64,000 nt of DNA, taken from the NCBI RefSeq assembly GCF_014773485.1, contig NZ_JACXBP010000001.1:124001-188000 (forward strand). The letters are read 5' to 3'. Source of the stretch: Erwinia aphidicola (GTDB taxonomy: Bacteria; Pseudomonadota; Gammaproteobacteria; Enterobacterales; Enterobacteriaceae). Under the pieces are notes generated by a model that saw nothing but the letters and a program-made list of their open reading frames with translations, did no database searches and was not told the DNA's origin. The first letter of the stretch is position 1. Each line of letters begins with the position of its first letter. Shown here piece after piece: positions 21,709 to 32,536 of this stretch. Both the position numbers and the translations under genes were made by a program.

Positions 21709-22496
21709 GCGTTTTCCTCTTTCAGTTGATACGCCGGGTGCCAGCGCAGCCAGATACGTTCCAGCAGCTGCGCGCTGACGTCCGCCAGTTTACCCAACAG
21801 GGCGTAAAGAATAATCGCTACCACCACCACATCCGTTTGCAGGAACTCGCGAGCGTTCATCGCCAGGTAGCCAATGCCAGAGTTGGCCGAAATGGTTTCT
21901 GCCACGATCAGCGTCAGCCACATCAGACCCAGCGCAAAGCGCACGCCGACCATAATGGAGGGCAGGGCACCGGGCAGCACCACCTGAATAAACAGGCTCC
22001 AGCCGGAAAGGCCGTAGCTGCGCGCCATTTCCACCAGCCCGCGGTCAATATTACGAATGCCGTGATAGGTGTTGAGGTAGATGGGGAACAGAGTCCCTAA
22101 TGCCACCAGGAAGATTTTGGCGGACTCATCAATGCCGAACCACAAAATCACCAGTGGGATCAGTGCCAGGTGCGGCACGTTTCGCAGCATCTGCACCGAG
22201 GTATCCAGCAGGCGCTCACCCAGCTTCGACATGCCGGTGATCAATCCCAGCACCAGGCCGATTGAGCCGCCGATGCTGAAGCCAATCGCCGCACGCCAGC
22301 TGCTTATCGCCAGATGCTGCCACAGCTCACCGCTGGCGGATAAATTCCAGAAAGTGACCACGATCGATTCCGGCGACGGCAGGATACGCGTCGACAGCCA
22401 GCCGACCGTCGATGCAATCTGCCACACCACCACCAGCAGGATCGGCAGCGCCCAGGGCAGCAGGCCATTGCCAATACGTTTTACCGCTCTACTCAT
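21705..22496 (-). CDS. ssuC: Aliphatic sulfonate ABC transporter permease SsuC
   Basis: The 263-residue inner-membrane permease of the BPD transporter family has about six hydrophobic segments, starting with [17 protein letters not shown]. The EAA-like cytoplasmic loop contains [14 protein letters not shown] followed by [13 protein letters not shown]. It forms the channel for sulfonate import with SsuB. It lies nine bases after ssuD and overlaps ssuB by four. Confidence 0.93.
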   Translation of the reverse strand: MSRAVKRIGNGLLPWALPILLVVVWQIASTVGWLSTRILPSPESIVVTFWNLSASGELWQHLAISSWRAAIGFSIGGSIGLVLGLITGMSKLGERLLDTSVQMLRNVPHLALIPLVILWFGIDESAKIFLVALGTLFPIYLNTYHGIRNIDRGLVEMARSYGLSGWSLFIQVVLPGALPSIMVGVRFALGLMWLTLIVAETISANSGIGYLAMNAREFLQTDVVVVAIILYALLGKLADVSAQLLERIWLRWHPAYQLKEENA

Positions 22497-22505
22497 ACAC
22501 CACCT

Positions 22506-23651
22506 CTAACTCTGTGAGACTTTTTGCGGGGCGAAATCATGGGCAACGGCTTCACCGTGCGCCTTAATCACGCGCGGCTGCGGTACCTCTGGCACCTCAA
22601 GATCGAGGTGCGGGAACAGCAGTTCGCCAACGCGATACGCTTCTTCCAGATGCGGATAGCCGGAAAGTATAAAGGTTTCTATGCCGAGGTCGGCATACTC
22701 CTGCATCCTGGCCGCAACGGTCGGGCCGTCCCCGACCAGCGCCGTACCTGCACCGCCGCGCACCAGGCCAACGCCTGCCCACAGGTTGGGGCTGATTTCC
22801 AGCCGATCGCGCTTACCGCCGTGCAGGGCCGCCATGCGCTGCTGGCCGACCGAATCCGTTTTCGCCAGCGCCGCCTGGGCTTTGGCAATGGTGGCATCAT
22901 CCAGATGATAGATCAGACGGTCCGCTGCCTGCCACGCCTCTTCGTTACTTTCACGCACAATCACATGCAGACGGATGCCGAAGCGCACTTTGCGCCCCTG
23001 CGCCGCAGCTTTGGTGCGCACCTGCTCAATTTTTTCTTTGACCTGCGCAGGGGGTTCACCCCAGGTGAGGTAGACATCAACCTGCTCGGCGGCCAGATCC
23101 TGCGCCACCTCTGACGAACCGCCAAACCACAGCGGCGGTCGCGGCTGCTGAACCGGCTTAAACATTAGCCGCGCCCCGCGCACGTGTATATGTTTTCCTT
23201 CGTAATCGACCGTTTCACCTTCCAGTACCCGGCGCCAGACGCGGGTAAACTCGGCGGACTCTTCATAGCGCGCGCGGTGGTCAAGAAACACGCCGTCGCC
23301 CGCCAGCTCTTCGGCATCGCCGCCGGTGACCAGATTAAACAGCGCACGGCCGTTGGAGAGACGATCCAGCGTAGCGGCCTGGCGGGCGGCCTGAGTGGGT
23401 GAGATGACGCCAGGGCGCAGCGCCACGAGGAAACGCAGACGCTGCGTCACCGGGATCAGCGAAGCGGCAACCAGCCAGGCATCTTCACAGCTGCGGCCGG
23501 TCGGGATCAGCACCCCGCCAAAACCCAGTCGGTCGGCAGCCTGAGCGATCTGCTGCAGATAGGCGTGATCCACCGGGCGCGCACCTTCGTCGGTGCCTAA
23601 ATATTTCCCATCACCATGAGTGGGAAGAAACCAGAAAACGGAAAGGCTCAT
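22506..23651 (-). CDS. ssuD: FMNH2-dependent alkanesulfonate monooxygenase SsuD
   Basis: From the ATG at 23651 the protein has 381 residues, equal to E. coli SsuD, and starts [15 protein letters not shown]. It is a luciferase-like TIM-barrel enzyme that splits alkanesulfonates to sulfite and an aldehyde using FMNH2 supplied by SsuE. GAGGAG seven bases before this ATG supports the start; the longer frame from a TTG at 23666 would use the ribosome site as coding. The order E-A-D-C-B is as in E. coli. Confidence 0.95.
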   Translation of the reverse strand: MSLSVFWFLPTHGDGKYLGTDEGARPVDHAYLQQIAQAADRLGFGGVLIPTGRSCEDAWLVAASLIPVTQRLRFLVALRPGVISPTQAARQAATLDRLSNGRALFNLVTGGDAEELAGDGVFLDHRARYEESAEFTRVWRRVLEGETVDYEGKHIHVRGARLMFKPVQQPRPPLWFGGSSEVAQDLAAEQVDVYLTWGEPPAQVKEKIEQVRTKAAAQGRKVRFGIRLHVIVRESNEEAWQAADRLIYHLDDATIAKAQAALAKTDSVGQQRMAALHGGKRDRLEISPNLWAGVGLVRGGAGTALVGDGPTVAARMQEYADLGIETFILSGYPHLEEAYRVGELLFPHLDLEVPEVPQPRVIKAHGEAVAHDFAPQKVSQS

Positions 23652-23666
23652 TGCGTTGCTCCTCAA

Positions 23667-24626
23667 TCAGTGGGCTGTCGGGCCATGCCAGATACGGCTG
23701 GAAATATCGACTTTTACCGGCATTAAATGGCTGCTGTAAAACAGGTCGGCGGTCGCCTGCTGGGCAGCGGCGGTTTTGTCACTCACCAGACCGATCGCGG
23801 TAGGTGGGCGATGGTCAAAATAGGTGGCGATAACCGCCTTTGGCAGGCCCATCGCCGTTGCCAGCAGCGCCACGCTCTGCTCGCGCTGGCTGCGGGTCAG
23901 CGCATCGGCTTGGCTAAAGGTATCGAGCACCTGTTGCAGAAATGCGCCGTTTTTCTCGGTAAACGGGCGGGTGGCTAAATAGAACGAACCGGTAAGATTC
24001 AGCGTGCTGCCATCTTTTAGCACGCGCACGCCGCCCTGCTGGATCGCTGCTGAATAGTAAGGATCCCAGATAGCCCAGGCATCAACATCCCCCTGCTGGA
24101 ACGCGGCACGTGCATCGGCAGGCGTCAGAAAGGCAGGCTGGATATCGTTAAATCCAAGCCCTGCTTCTTTCAGTGCGCGCAGCAGCAAATTGTGTGAGCT
24201 GGAACCTTTCTGGAAGGCAACTTTATGCCCCTTCAGGTCGGCAACGGTTTTTAGCGGGCTGTTTTCGCGTACCAGAATCACTTCAGATTTCGGCTTTGGC
24301 GGTTCGGAACCGACGTACAGCAGATCCGCCCCGGCAGCCTGGGCAAAAATTGGCGGAATATCACCGGTGCTACCGAGGTCGATGCTGTTGACGTTTAATG
24401 CTTCCAGCATCTGCGGCCCGGCAGGGAACTCAACCCACTTTATTTGCGTATGTGGAAAACGCTTTTCCAGCAGCTGGTGGGACTTTGCCAGCACCATACT
24501 GACTGACCCTTTCTGATAGCCGATGCGCACCTGTGCAGGGGCATCCTTGCTTTCCGCCGCCAGCGCGCTGGATGAGATCAGCCCGGCGGCGATAACGGTG
24601 GCGAGTATCCGTGAAAACAGCGTCAT
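23667..24626 (-). CDS. ssuA: Periplasmic aliphatic sulfonate-binding protein SsuA
   Basis: The 319 residues equal E. coli SsuA. The signal peptide (MTLFSRILATVIAAGLISSS) is cleaved near ALAAES. The mature NMT1/TauA-type binding fold includes VRIGYQKGS and the GSTGDIPPIFAQAAG segment. It delivers sulfonates to SsuBC. The stop codon lies just before the ribosome-binding site of ssuD, so the genes are tightly packed. Confidence 0.94.
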   Translation of the reverse strand: MTLFSRILATVIAAGLISSSALAAESKDAPAQVRIGYQKGSVSMVLAKSHQLLEKRFPHTQIKWVEFPAGPQMLEALNVNSIDLGSTGDIPPIFAQAAGADLLYVGSEPPKPKSEVILVRENSPLKTVADLKGHKVAFQKGSSSHNLLLRALKEAGLGFNDIQPAFLTPADARAAFQQGDVDAWAIWDPYYSAAIQQGGVRVLKDGSTLNLTGSFYLATRPFTEKNGAFLQQVLDTFSQADALTRSQREQSVALLATAMGLPKAVIATYFDHRPPTAIGLVSDKTAAAQQATADLFYSSHLMPVKVDISSRIWHGPTAH

Positions 24627-24640
24627 CTTTCTCTCCCTGA

Positions 24641-25192
24641 TTAAACCGCAGCGGCCAGCGGCTGATGGCGTCGGGCCAGCGCATGCCAGAAGGTATCCAC
24701 CGCTTCGGCAAGGCGCTCCGCCAGCAGCGGCGACAGCTCAGGCTGGCGGTCATAATGGGTAATCTGGGTGTCATCCGCGAACACGCCGTGCAGCACTTCC
24801 TGCGCTTTTAGCGCGTTCAGCACCGGTTTCAGCGCGTAGTCGACCGCCAGCAGATGGGCGACGGTACCGCCAGTTGCCAGTGGCAGCACAACTTTATGTT
24901 CCAGCGCGCGCTCCGGTAACAGGTCGAGCAGCGTTTTCAGCGCGCCGGAGAATGACGCCTTATACACCGGCGTGGCGACAATAAATCCATCCGCAGACTC
25001 CAGGTCTTCCTTTAATGCCAGCAGTGCAGGGGAGTCAAAGCGTGCGTAAAGCAGATCTTCAGGATGGAAATTATGCAGATTCCACGGAATAACCTCGACG
25101 CCGCGTTTTTCCAATGCCTGCTGGCAGAGGGTCAGCAGTGCGGTGGAGCGTGAAGGAAAACGGGGACTACCAGCCAGAGTAATAACGCGCAT
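24641..25192 (-). CDS. ssuE: NADPH-dependent FMN reductase SsuE
   Basis: A 183-residue flavodoxin-like FMN reductase (E. coli 191) starting MRVITLAGSPRFPSRS, the FMN phosphate-binding loop. It supplies reduced FMN to SsuD. A strong AAGGAG lies seven to eight bases before the ATG. It is the first gene of ssuEADCB. In E. coli the operon needs the LysR-type activator Cbl and is used during sulfate limitation; the same is likely here. The C-terminus is slightly shorter than in E. coli. Confidence 0.93.
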   Translation of the reverse strand: MRVITLAGSPRFPSRSTALLTLCQQALEKRGVEVIPWNLHNFHPEDLLYARFDSPALLALKEDLESADGFIVATPVYKASFSGALKTLLDLLPERALEHKVVLPLATGGTVAHLLAVDYALKPVLNALKAQEVLHGVFADDTQITHYDRQPELSPLLAERLAEAVDTFWHALARRHQPLAAAV

Positions 25193-25203
25193 AACCTCTC
25201 CTT

Positions 25204-25218
25204 ATAACCAAAAGTTAT
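25204..25218 (-). promoter_or_regulatory. Inverted repeat before ssuE, possible LysR-type site
   Basis: ATAAC-N5-GTTAT is a perfect inverted repeat 11-26 bases before the ssuE start, with AT-rich flanks. The T-N11-A character fits LysR-type regulators such as Cbl or CysB, but it is close to the start codon, so the role is only a suggestion. Confidence 0.35.
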
Positions 25219-25418
25219 TGATTAACCAAATTCAAGAACCGATAGGCTCATCCTGACAGAGCGCGCTATGTGGCTTAAATGATTTATCCGGCAAATTTAT
25301 GCTGTTTTTGACATATAGCGGTGGCAGGGATGAGCACGCGCTAAAATAATCGTCATTTATTTAGCGGCTTTTGCGCCAGGTCATTTCCCTTTACGCCGTT
25401 AAACCCGGATAATACGAC

Positions 25419-25435
25419 CCCGATTTTCCATCGGG
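25419..25435 (+). promoter_or_regulatory. pyrD leader hairpin
   Basis: CCCGAT and ATCGGG form a six-base stem with a five-base loop, between a possible -10 (GATAAT, 25408-25413) and the ribosome site CAGGAG (25439-25444). Its 5' arm lies in a run of C where start-site selection could decide whether the stem forms, as known for E. coli pyrC and pyrD. Confidence 0.5.
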
Positions 25436-25450
25436 ACCTCAGGAGTGACC

Positions 25451-26461
25451 ATGTATTACCCTTTCGTTCGTAAGGCGCTGTTTCAGCTCGATCCTGAGCG
25501 TGCGCATGACCTGACCTTGCAGCAGCTGACCCGCCTTTCCGGCACCCCTTTTACCGGCCTGATCCGCCAGTCTCTTCCCTTTAAGCCCGTTACCTGTATG
25601 GGGCTGACATTTAAGAACCCGCTGGGCTTGGCCGCAGGTCTGGATAAGAACGGCGAATGCATTGATGCCTTTGGTGCCATGGGATTTGGCTTCATTGAGA
25701 TCGGTACGGTAACGCCGCGCCCGCAGCCGGGTAATGACAAGCCGCGTATGTTCCGCGTGGTTGAAGCGGAGGGGATCATTAACCGCATGGGCTTCAATAA
25801 TCTGGGCGTTGATAACCTGGTGGAAAATGTCAAAAAGGCCCACTTTGACGGCATCCTCGGCATTAATATTGGCAAAAATAAAGACACCCCGGTCGAGCAG
25901 GGCAAAGAGGATTATTTAATCTGCATGGATAAAATCTATCCATACGCCGGTTATATCGCCATCAATATTTCCTCCCCTAACACCCCGGGACTGCGATCTT
26001 TACAATATGGCGAAGCGCTGGATGATTTGCTGGCGGCGATTAAAACCCGTCAGAATGATCTTCAGCAGATCCACCATAAATATGTTCCCGTGGCGGTAAA
26101 GATCGCCCCGGATCTTTCTGAAGAGGAATTGATCCAGGTGGCGGAGAGTTTACTGCGTCACAATATTGACGGCGTGATTGCCACCAATACCACGCTCGAT
26201 CGCGAGCTGGTAAAAGGGCTGAAGCACGCGGATGAAGCTGGGGGCTTAAGCGGCCGTCCGGTACAGTCGCGCAGCACGGAAATTATCCGCCGCCTTGCCA
26301 GTGAGCTGCAGGGGCGCATCCCGATTATTGGCGTGGGAGGTATTGATTCACTGGTCTCGGCGCGGGAAAAAATGGCGGCAGGCGCCTCACTGGTGCAAAT
26401 ATATTCCGGCTTTATTTACAAAGGTCCGCCTTTGATAAAGGAAATTGTGAGCAATATCTAA
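25451..26461 (+). CDS. pyrD: Dihydroorotate dehydrogenase (quinone), class 2
   Basis: The 336 residues equal E. coli PyrD. It oxidises dihydroorotate to orotate at the inner membrane, passing electrons to quinone. The N-terminal amphipathic helices (1-40) are the membrane-association domain of class 2 enzymes. The FMN barrel holds the catalytic base S175 in [10 protein letters not shown]. The frame is open from a GTG two codons earlier (25445), but the ATG at 25451 gives the family start [11 protein letters not shown]. The short leader hairpin may couple expression to CTP supply. Confidence 0.96.
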   Translation: MYYPFVRKALFQLDPERAHDLTLQQLTRLSGTPFTGLIRQSLPFKPVTCMGLTFKNPLGLAAGLDKNGECIDAFGAMGFGFIEIGTVTPRPQPGNDKPRMFRVVEAEGIINRMGFNNLGVDNLVENVKKAHFDGILGINIGKNKDTPVEQGKEDYLICMDKIYPYAGYIAINISSPNTPGLRSLQYGEALDDLLAAIKTRQNDLQQIHHKYVPVAVKIAPDLSEEELIQVAESLLRHNIDGVIATNTTLDRELVKGLKHADEAGGLSGRPVQSRSTEIIRRLASELQGRIPIIGVGGIDSLVSAREKMAAGASLVQIYSGFIYKGPPLIKEIVSNI

Positions 26462-26647
26462 GACATTTCTGCCCATTAATAAGCCTGGGGCTTTATTTTC
26501 GCCGCAGGCTCGTTTATATTTTGTTCTGTTCACTGATTATTCAGTTTTTAGCAGAGTGCGCCGGGTGCTTAAAAGCGCGTTCTGATTTCCGGAAGTGTTA
26601 TTAAACGCCCCGGCCGTATGTTACTAAGTATTAATACAGGAACCATC

Positions 26648-27193
26648 ATGAGGATAAAACCAGACGATAACTGGCGTTGGTTTTTTGACGCAGAACATGA
26701 CCGGATGATGCTCGATCTGGCTGATGGTATGCTGTTCCGTTCGCGTTTCCCACGCAAGATGTTAACGCCTGATGCCTTTGATGTTTCTGGTTTTTGTGTT
26801 GACGATGCCGCGCTGTTTTTCACCTTTGATGAACGCTGCCGTCACTGTGGGCTGAATGCCGATCAGCGTGCTGAGCTGGTGCTAAACGCGCTGGTCGCCA
26901 CGCGTTTCCTTAAGCCTCTGATGCCGAAAAGCTGGCATTTTGATACCCATCCTCAGGGAAGCTGGCGCCCGGCAGAGGGTGAGCTGGTGTGCGTGAAGGT
27001 GTCTGAAAGCGGTGAGCAGGGCAGTTTGCTGGTGGTCGAGTCGGGTGACAGTGCCGCACTATGCCTGGTGGCACAGCCGCAGCTGACGGTAGCCGGTCGT
27101 GGTATGGTGCTGGGTGATGCGATTAAAATTATGCATGACCGCTTGCTGCCTCAGGTTAACAACGACGATATCAATTTCGCCCGCGCGGTATAA
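26648..27193 (+). CDS. zapC: Cell division protein ZapC
   Basis: A 181-residue cytosolic FtsZ-binding protein (E. coli 180) starting [11 protein letters not shown]. ZapC stabilises and bundles FtsZ protofilaments at mid-cell. Conserved stretches include [35 protein letters not shown] and LGDAIKIM. The frame is open ten codons further upstream (26618), but the family start at 26648 was chosen. It lies between pyrD and convergent ycbX, as in E. coli. There is no clear terminator in the 23-base gap to ycbX. Confidence 0.93.
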   Translation: MRIKPDDNWRWFFDAEHDRMMLDLADGMLFRSRFPRKMLTPDAFDVSGFCVDDAALFFTFDERCRHCGLNADQRAELVLNALVATRFLKPLMPKSWHFDTHPQGSWRPAEGELVCVKVSESGEQGSLLVVESGDSAALCLVAQPQLTVAGRGMVLGDAIKIMHDRLLPQVNNDDINFARAV

Positions 27194-27216
27194 CTTCCCG
27201 CGCAGGTTAATCTCAT

Positions 27217-28329
27217 CTAACGCAAGACCAGATCGCCGGATGGGATGCAGCTACAGCTCAGCACCGTCCCGTCCTCTTTGCGCTCCGCGCCCTTCTTCAT
27301 TGCCTGAACTTCTCCACTGACCAGCGTGACCCGGCAGCTGCCGCAGATCCCGGCACGACAGGAATAAGGCACTTTGATCCCCTGCATTTCCAGCTGTTCC
27401 AGTAACACCTGCTGATTATTGCCGGTAAAATGCTGACCCTGCCAGCTGATCGCCACCGGCTGCGCAGCCTTGCGGGCAACATCCAGGGTTTCGGTGACGT
27501 CACCCGCACCGTAGGCTCGCGGGGCATGCGTGCTCAAAATTTCTACGGCATCGCCCACGCGCATGACGCCGCTGTTGCGGGCAATCAGGTTGAGGCCAAA
27601 ATCGATGTCACCGCTACCGTCCAGCGCGCTGCGGAAGGTTTGCAGGGTGGCCAGTGGCTGTCCGGTTGGATGTTTACGCCCGTGCTGTGGGCTGACGGTG
27701 GTGAACACGCAGCGGCTGCACGGCTTGGGCACATCAAAGATAATCTCGCCGATTTTTAGCGATGCCCAGCCGTCTTCCGCCCATGCGCTGGCGCCGCTGA
27801 CCACCAGATTTGGGCGAAACTGCTCCATTCTTACCCCTGCCGGGCAGCGCTGCTGCAGATCGTGCAGCGAGGCTTCATTCACCAGCAAAAAAGGAAAACC
27901 GTCGGCAAAACCGAGCGGAACCCGCTCAAAGCGTTTCACCCGGCGCGTCATCTCCGGACCGACCCAGCGCAGCTGCACCGGGCGCGGAAAAAAGCCGCTC
28001 AGCCACTGATTAATGCTGTCCGGAGCAATTAACGCGGTAAACTGATTGCCCCAGACTTCGGTAGCTTGCGGATCCTTATGGAAATCAGCAAAACGCACGC
28101 TGGCGCTGCTGCCATCCGCGGCGCTGAGATGCAGGCCGTCAACGATAAGTGCCGGAGTAAACAGCACCATCTCCGGATACTGGCGGGCAGTAATAAAGGT
28201 GCCATCCGCATCGGTGATCATAAAAATACGGTCAAATGCCAGCCCGGAGGCCAGTGCCTGAGCGTGGGAAACCTGCATGCCGCGCATTGATTTAACCGGA
28301 TGAACAAACAGACGTGACAAACTGATCAT
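27217..28329 (-). CDS. ycbX: MOSC and 2Fe-2S ferredoxin domain protein YcbX
   Basis: A 370-residue protein with an N-terminal MOSC beta-barrel region, a MOSC core, and a C-terminal plant-type ferredoxin domain (about 285-370). Cluster cysteines are visible in [12 protein letters not shown] and near the end in SCSC. In E. coli, YcbX is a molybdenum-cofactor enzyme that reduces N-hydroxylated base analogues such as 6-hydroxylaminopurine. It is divergent from rlmKL and convergent with zapC. Confidence 0.92.
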   Translation of the reverse strand: MISLSRLFVHPVKSMRGMQVSHAQALASGLAFDRIFMITDADGTFITARQYPEMVLFTPALIVDGLHLSAADGSSASVRFADFHKDPQATEVWGNQFTALIAPDSINQWLSGFFPRPVQLRWVGPEMTRRVKRFERVPLGFADGFPFLLVNEASLHDLQQRCPAGVRMEQFRPNLVVSGASAWAEDGWASLKIGEIIFDVPKPCSRCVFTTVSPQHGRKHPTGQPLATLQTFRSALDGSGDIDFGLNLIARNSGVMRVGDAVEILSTHAPRAYGAGDVTETLDVARKAAQPVAISWQGQHFTGNNQQVLLEQLEMQGIKVPYSCRAGICGSCRVTLVSGEVQAMKKGAERKEDGTVLSCSCIPSGDLVLR

Positions 28330-28402
28330 GGCGATTCTCCCTCGCGCCGGGCCGACCCTCCCTGCTATTTGCAGGGTTTCTGCCGCAAAAGAAGCTAACT
28401 TT

Positions 28403-28430
28403 ATGACATGCCGCCATGATTAGCTATAAT
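28403..28430 (+). promoter_or_regulatory. Promoter before rlmKL
   Basis: ATGACA at 28403-28408 and a perfect TATAAT at 28425-28430 are separated by 16 bases. The inferred transcript starts about 28 bases before the rlmKL ATG. Confidence 0.65.
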
Positions 28431-28464
28431 GCGCAGCAATTTTCTGATGACGATAAGTGACGCT

Positions 28465-30582
28465 ATGAATTCTCTGTTTGCCAGTACGGCGCGTGGGCTC
28501 GAAGAGCTGTTAAAAAGTGAACTGGAAGCCCTGGGAGCGCAAAGCTGCCAGGTAGTCCAGGGCGGCGTACATTACCAGGGCGACGATCGTCTGATGTACC
28601 AGAGTCTGATGTGGAGCCGTCTGGCTTCGCGTATTCTGCTGCCATTAACCGAATGCGGCGTTTACAGCGACCTGGATCTCTACCTCGGCGTGCAGGCCAT
28701 TGACTGGCCGGCAATGTTCGGCAGCGATAAAACCTTCGCCGTGCACTTCAGCGGCCTGAACGAGGTGATCCGCAACAGCCAGTACGGCGCGCTAAAAGTA
28801 AAAGACGCCATCGTCGACAGCTTTACGCGTAAAAATCTGCCGCGCCCGAATGTCGATCGCGAGCAGCCGGACATCCGCGTCAACGTCTGGCTGAATAAAG
28901 ACACCGCCAGCATTGCGCTGGATCTTAGCGGTGAGGGCCTGCATCAGCGCGGCTATCGCCAGCAGACCGGCCAGGCACCGCTGAAAGAGAGCCTGGCAGC
29001 GGCTATCGTGGTGCGTTCCGGCTGGCAGGCGGGTACGGCGATGGTTGACCCGATGTGCGGTTCCGGCACGTTGCTGATTGAAGCGGCGATGATCGCCTGC
29101 GATCGTGCGCCGGGATTACAGCGTAAGCACTGGGGCTTTACCGGCTGGAGTCAGTTTAACCAGCCGCTGTGGAGCGATGTGACGCGCGATGCCCACGAGC
29201 GCGCAGCCAAAGGCGTGCAGGCCACCACTTCACGCTTTTACGGTTACGACAACGATTCCCGCGTGATCGAACGTGCGCGTGCCAATGCCCGTAACGCCGG
29301 GCTTTCGGAGCTGATCGAGTTTACTACCCAGGATGTGCTGAAGCTGACCAATCCGCTGGGACAGGGCAGCACCGGCACCGTGCTGAGTAACCCCCCTTAC
29401 GGTGAACGACTGGACAGCGAACCGGCGCTGATTGCCCTGCACGGCCAGCTCGGGCGCCTGATGAAGACGCACTTTGGCGGCTGGAACCTGTCGCTGTTCA
29501 GCGCCTCGCCGGAACTGCTGAGCTGCCTGCAGCTGCGTGCCGATCGCCAGTTCAAAGCGAAAAACGGTCCGCTGGAATGCGTGCAGAAAAACTACCAGCT
29601 GGCAGAGAACCCGACGGGTGCTGCGGCCGGGCAGCTGGCGGATGATTACGCCAACCGCCTGCGCAAAAACCTCAAGAAGCTCGATAAGTGGGCGCGCCAG
29701 GAAGGGATCGAGTGCTACCGCGTTTATGATGCCGATCTGCCAGACTATAATGTCGCTGTCGACCGCTACGGCGACTGGGTGGTGGTGCAGGAGTACGCAC
29801 CGCCAAAAACCATCGATCCGGGCAAAGCGCGTCAGCGTCTGTTCGATGTGATTTCTGCCACGCTCAGCGTGATGGAACTGCCGGCCAACCGGCTGGTGCT
29901 GAAAACCCGTGAGAAGCAGAAAGGGAAAAGCCAGTACCAGAAGCTGGGCGAAAAGGGCGATTTCTTCGAAGTGGGTGAATTTAACGCCAAACTTTGGGTT
30001 AACCTGACGGATTATCTCGATACCGGCCTGTTCCTCGATCACCGTATTGCGCGTAAAATGCTGGGCCAGATGAGCAAGGGCAAAGACTTCCTGAACCTCT
30101 TCGCCTACACCGGCAGCGCCAGCGTGCACGCCGGTCTGGGCGGCGCACGCAGCACCACGACCATTGATATGTCCCGCACTTATCTGGAGTGGGCGGAGCG
30201 CAACATGCGCCTGAACGGGCTTTCCGGCCGTCAGCATCGCCTGATGCAGGCAGACTGCCTGAGCTGGCTGCGCGATGCCGATGAACAGTTCGACCTGATC
30301 TTTATCGATCCACCCACGTTCTCCAACTCCAAACGTATGGAAGAGAGCTTCGATGTGCAGCGCGATCACCTCGATCTGATGAAAGATCTGAAGCGTATCC
30401 TGCGCAAAGGTGGCACCGTGATGTTCTCGAACAATAAGCGCGGTTTCAAAATGGATCTCGCCGGACTCGAAGCACTGGGTCTGGCTGCAACCGAAATCAC
30501 TGCGAAAACCCAGTCTCAGGATTTCGCCCGTAACCGTCAAATTCACAACTGCTGGCTGATCGCTCACGCCGGTAAGGAATAA
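28465..30582 (+). CDS. rlmKL: Dual 23S rRNA methyltransferase RlmKL
   Basis: A 705-residue fusion (E. coli 702) starting [17 protein letters not shown]. Domains in order: ferredoxin-like and THUMP RNA-binding region (about 1-160); RlmL methyltransferase that makes m2G2445, with MCGSGT and the catalytic NPPY; RlmK methyltransferase that makes m7G2069, with [12 protein letters not shown] and DPPTFSNSK. It acts on 23S rRNA during 50S assembly. The frame is open twelve codons upstream to 28429, but the family start and the promoter position favour 28465. uup follows after six bases. Confidence 0.96.
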   Translation: MNSLFASTARGLEELLKSELEALGAQSCQVVQGGVHYQGDDRLMYQSLMWSRLASRILLPLTECGVYSDLDLYLGVQAIDWPAMFGSDKTFAVHFSGLNEVIRNSQYGALKVKDAIVDSFTRKNLPRPNVDREQPDIRVNVWLNKDTASIALDLSGEGLHQRGYRQQTGQAPLKESLAAAIVVRSGWQAGTAMVDPMCGSGTLLIEAAMIACDRAPGLQRKHWGFTGWSQFNQPLWSDVTRDAHERAAKGVQATTSRFYGYDNDSRVIERARANARNAGLSELIEFTTQDVLKLTNPLGQGSTGTVLSNPPYGERLDSEPALIALHGQLGRLMKTHFGGWNLSLFSASPELLSCLQLRADRQFKAKNGPLECVQKNYQLAENPTGAAAGQLADDYANRLRKNLKKLDKWARQEGIECYRVYDADLPDYNVAVDRYGDWVVVQEYAPPKTIDPGKARQRLFDVISATLSVMELPANRLVLKTREKQKGKSQYQKLGEKGDFFEVGEFNAKLWVNLTDYLDTGLFLDHRIARKMLGQMSKGKDFLNLFAYTGSASVHAGLGGARSTTTIDMSRTYLEWAERNMRLNGLSGRQHRLMQADCLSWLRDADEQFDLIFIDPPTFSNSKRMEESFDVQRDHLDLMKDLKRILRKGGTVMFSNNKRGFKMDLAGLEALGLAATEITAKTQSQDFARNRQIHNCWLIAHAGKE

Positions 30583-30588
30583 GTTTTT

Positions 30589-32502
30589 ATGTCACTAATC
30601 AGTATTCATGGCGCTTACCTCTCATTCAGCGACGCGCCGTTGTTGGATAACACTGAACTGCACATCGAAGAAAACGAGCGTGTCTGTCTGGTTGGCCGTA
30701 ACGGGGCGGGTAAATCGACCCTGATGAAGATCATCAACCGCGAACAGCCGCTGGATGACGGGCGTATTATCTATGAGCAGGACCTGGTGGTGGCGCGCCT
30801 GCAGCAGGATCCGCCGCGCAACGTGCAGGGTTCTGTGTATGACTTCGTCGCCGAAGGCGTGGAAGAGCAGGCAGAACATCTGAAGGCCTATCACGCGATC
30901 TCGCACAAAGTGATGGAAGATCCGAGCGATAAAAATCTCAATGAGATGGCGCGCCTGCAGGGGATTCTGGATCACCAGAACCTGTGGCAGCTGGAAAGCC
31001 GCATTCACGATGTGCTGCAGCAGATCGGTCTGGACGGCGAAGCGCAGCTCTCTTCACTCTCCGGCGGCTGGCTGCGTAAAGCCGCGCTGGGCCGTGCGCT
31101 GGTCAGCAATCCGAAAGTGCTGATGCTCGATGAGCCAACCAACCACCTTGATATTGAGACCATTGACTGGCTGGAAGGCTTCCTGAAAACCTTCCAGGGC
31201 AGCATTATCTTTATCTCGCACGACCGCTCCTTTATCCGCAACATGGCAACGCGCATTGTCGACCTTGACCGTGGCAAGCTGGTCTCCTGGCCGGGCGACT
31301 ACGACCTCTATCTCACCAGCAAAGAGGAAGCGCTGCGCGTCGAAGAGATGCAGAACGCCGAATTCGACCGCAAGCTTGCACAGGAAGAGGTGTGGATCCG
31401 TCAGGGCATCAAAGCCCGCCGCACGCGCAATGAAGGGCGCGTTCGTGCGCTAAAAGCCCTGCGCCGCGAGCGTTCCGACCGCCGTGAAGTGATGGGCAAA
31501 GCCAACATGCAGGTGGAAGAGGCTTCGCGCTCCGGCAAGATTGTCTTTGAGCTGGAAAACGTCAACTATTCCGTTGCCGGCAAACAGCTGGTGCGTGACT
31601 TCTCCCGCCAGGTTCAGCGCGGCGATAAAATCGCGCTGATCGGCTCTAACGGCTGCGGTAAAACCACGCTGCTGAAACTGATGCTCGACCAGCTGAAAGC
31701 GGACAGCGGCCGCGTTCATATCGGGACTAAGCTGGAAGTCGCCTACTTCGACCAGCACCGCGCCGAGCTGGACCCGGACCGCACGGTGATGGACAACCTC
31801 GCGGAAGGTAAGCAGGAAGTGATGGTTAACGGTAAGCCACGCCACGTGCTGGGCTACCTGCAGGAGTTCCTGTTCCATCCAAAACGTGCGATGACCCCGG
31901 TGCGTGCGCTGTCCGGCGGTGAGCGTAACCGCCTGCTGCTGGCGCGCCTGTTCCTTAAGCCAAGCAACCTGCTGATCCTCGATGAACCGACCAACGACCT
32001 TGATGTGGAAACGCTTGAGCTGCTGGAAGAGCTGGTTGACGGTTATCAGGGCACGGTTCTGCTGGTCAGCCACGATCGTCAGTTCGTCGACAACACCGTG
32101 ACCGAGTGCTGGATCTTTGAAGGCAACGGCGAAATCGGCGCCTTTGTGGGCGGCTATCACGATGCGCAACTGCAGCGCAAAGCGTTTAAGCAGAATCGCG
32201 CCAGCGCCAAACCTGCCAGCGCGCAGCCGCGTCAGGAAAGCGCAAAAAGTGAAGCAGCAAAAAAACCTGCCGCTAAGCTGAGCTACAATTTGCAACGAGA
32301 GCTGGAACAGCTGCCGAAACAAATGGAAGCGCTGGAAGCCCGTCTCGAGTCGTACCAGGCGCAGGTTGCCGACGGCGACTTCTTTACCCAGCCGCGTGAG
32401 GTGACTCAGCCGGTTCTGGACGCGCTGGCTCAGGCGGAGCAGGAGCTGGAAGTGGCGTTCGAACGCTGGGAATATCTGGAATCGTTACAGAACGGCGGCT
32501 GA
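30589..32502 (+). CDS. uup: ABC-F ATPase Uup
   Basis: A 637-residue ABC-F protein (E. coli 635). The first ATPase domain has Walker A GRNGAGKS at 36-43, signature LSGGWLRKAALG and DEPTNHLD. After a charged linker, the second has GSNGCGKTT, LSGGERNRLLLA and DEPTNDLD. The C-terminal 70-80 residues are a coiled-coil DNA-binding tail typical of Uup. It has no membrane segments. In E. coli it influences transposon excision, branched DNA handling and ribosome function. It is co-transcribed with rlmKL, judging by the six-base gap. Confidence 0.95.
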   Translation: MSLISIHGAYLSFSDAPLLDNTELHIEENERVCLVGRNGAGKSTLMKIINREQPLDDGRIIYEQDLVVARLQQDPPRNVQGSVYDFVAEGVEEQAEHLKAYHAISHKVMEDPSDKNLNEMARLQGILDHQNLWQLESRIHDVLQQIGLDGEAQLSSLSGGWLRKAALGRALVSNPKVLMLDEPTNHLDIETIDWLEGFLKTFQGSIIFISHDRSFIRNMATRIVDLDRGKLVSWPGDYDLYLTSKEEALRVEEMQNAEFDRKLAQEEVWIRQGIKARRTRNEGRVRALKALRRERSDRREVMGKANMQVEEASRSGKIVFELENVNYSVAGKQLVRDFSRQVQRGDKIALIGSNGCGKTTLLKLMLDQLKADSGRVHIGTKLEVAYFDQHRAELDPDRTVMDNLAEGKQEVMVNGKPRHVLGYLQEFLFHPKRAMTPVRALSGGERNRLLLARLFLKPSNLLILDEPTNDLDVETLELLEELVDGYQGTVLLVSHDRQFVDNTVTECWIFEGNGEIGAFVGGYHDAQLQRKAFKQNRASAKPASAQPRQESAKSEAAKKPAAKLSYNLQRELEQLPKQMEALEARLESYQAQVADGDFFTQPREVTQPVLDALAQAEQELEVAFERWEYLESLQNGG

Positions 32503-32536
32503 TACGGCCGTTTTTCCCCACCACAGAGGGTGAAGT

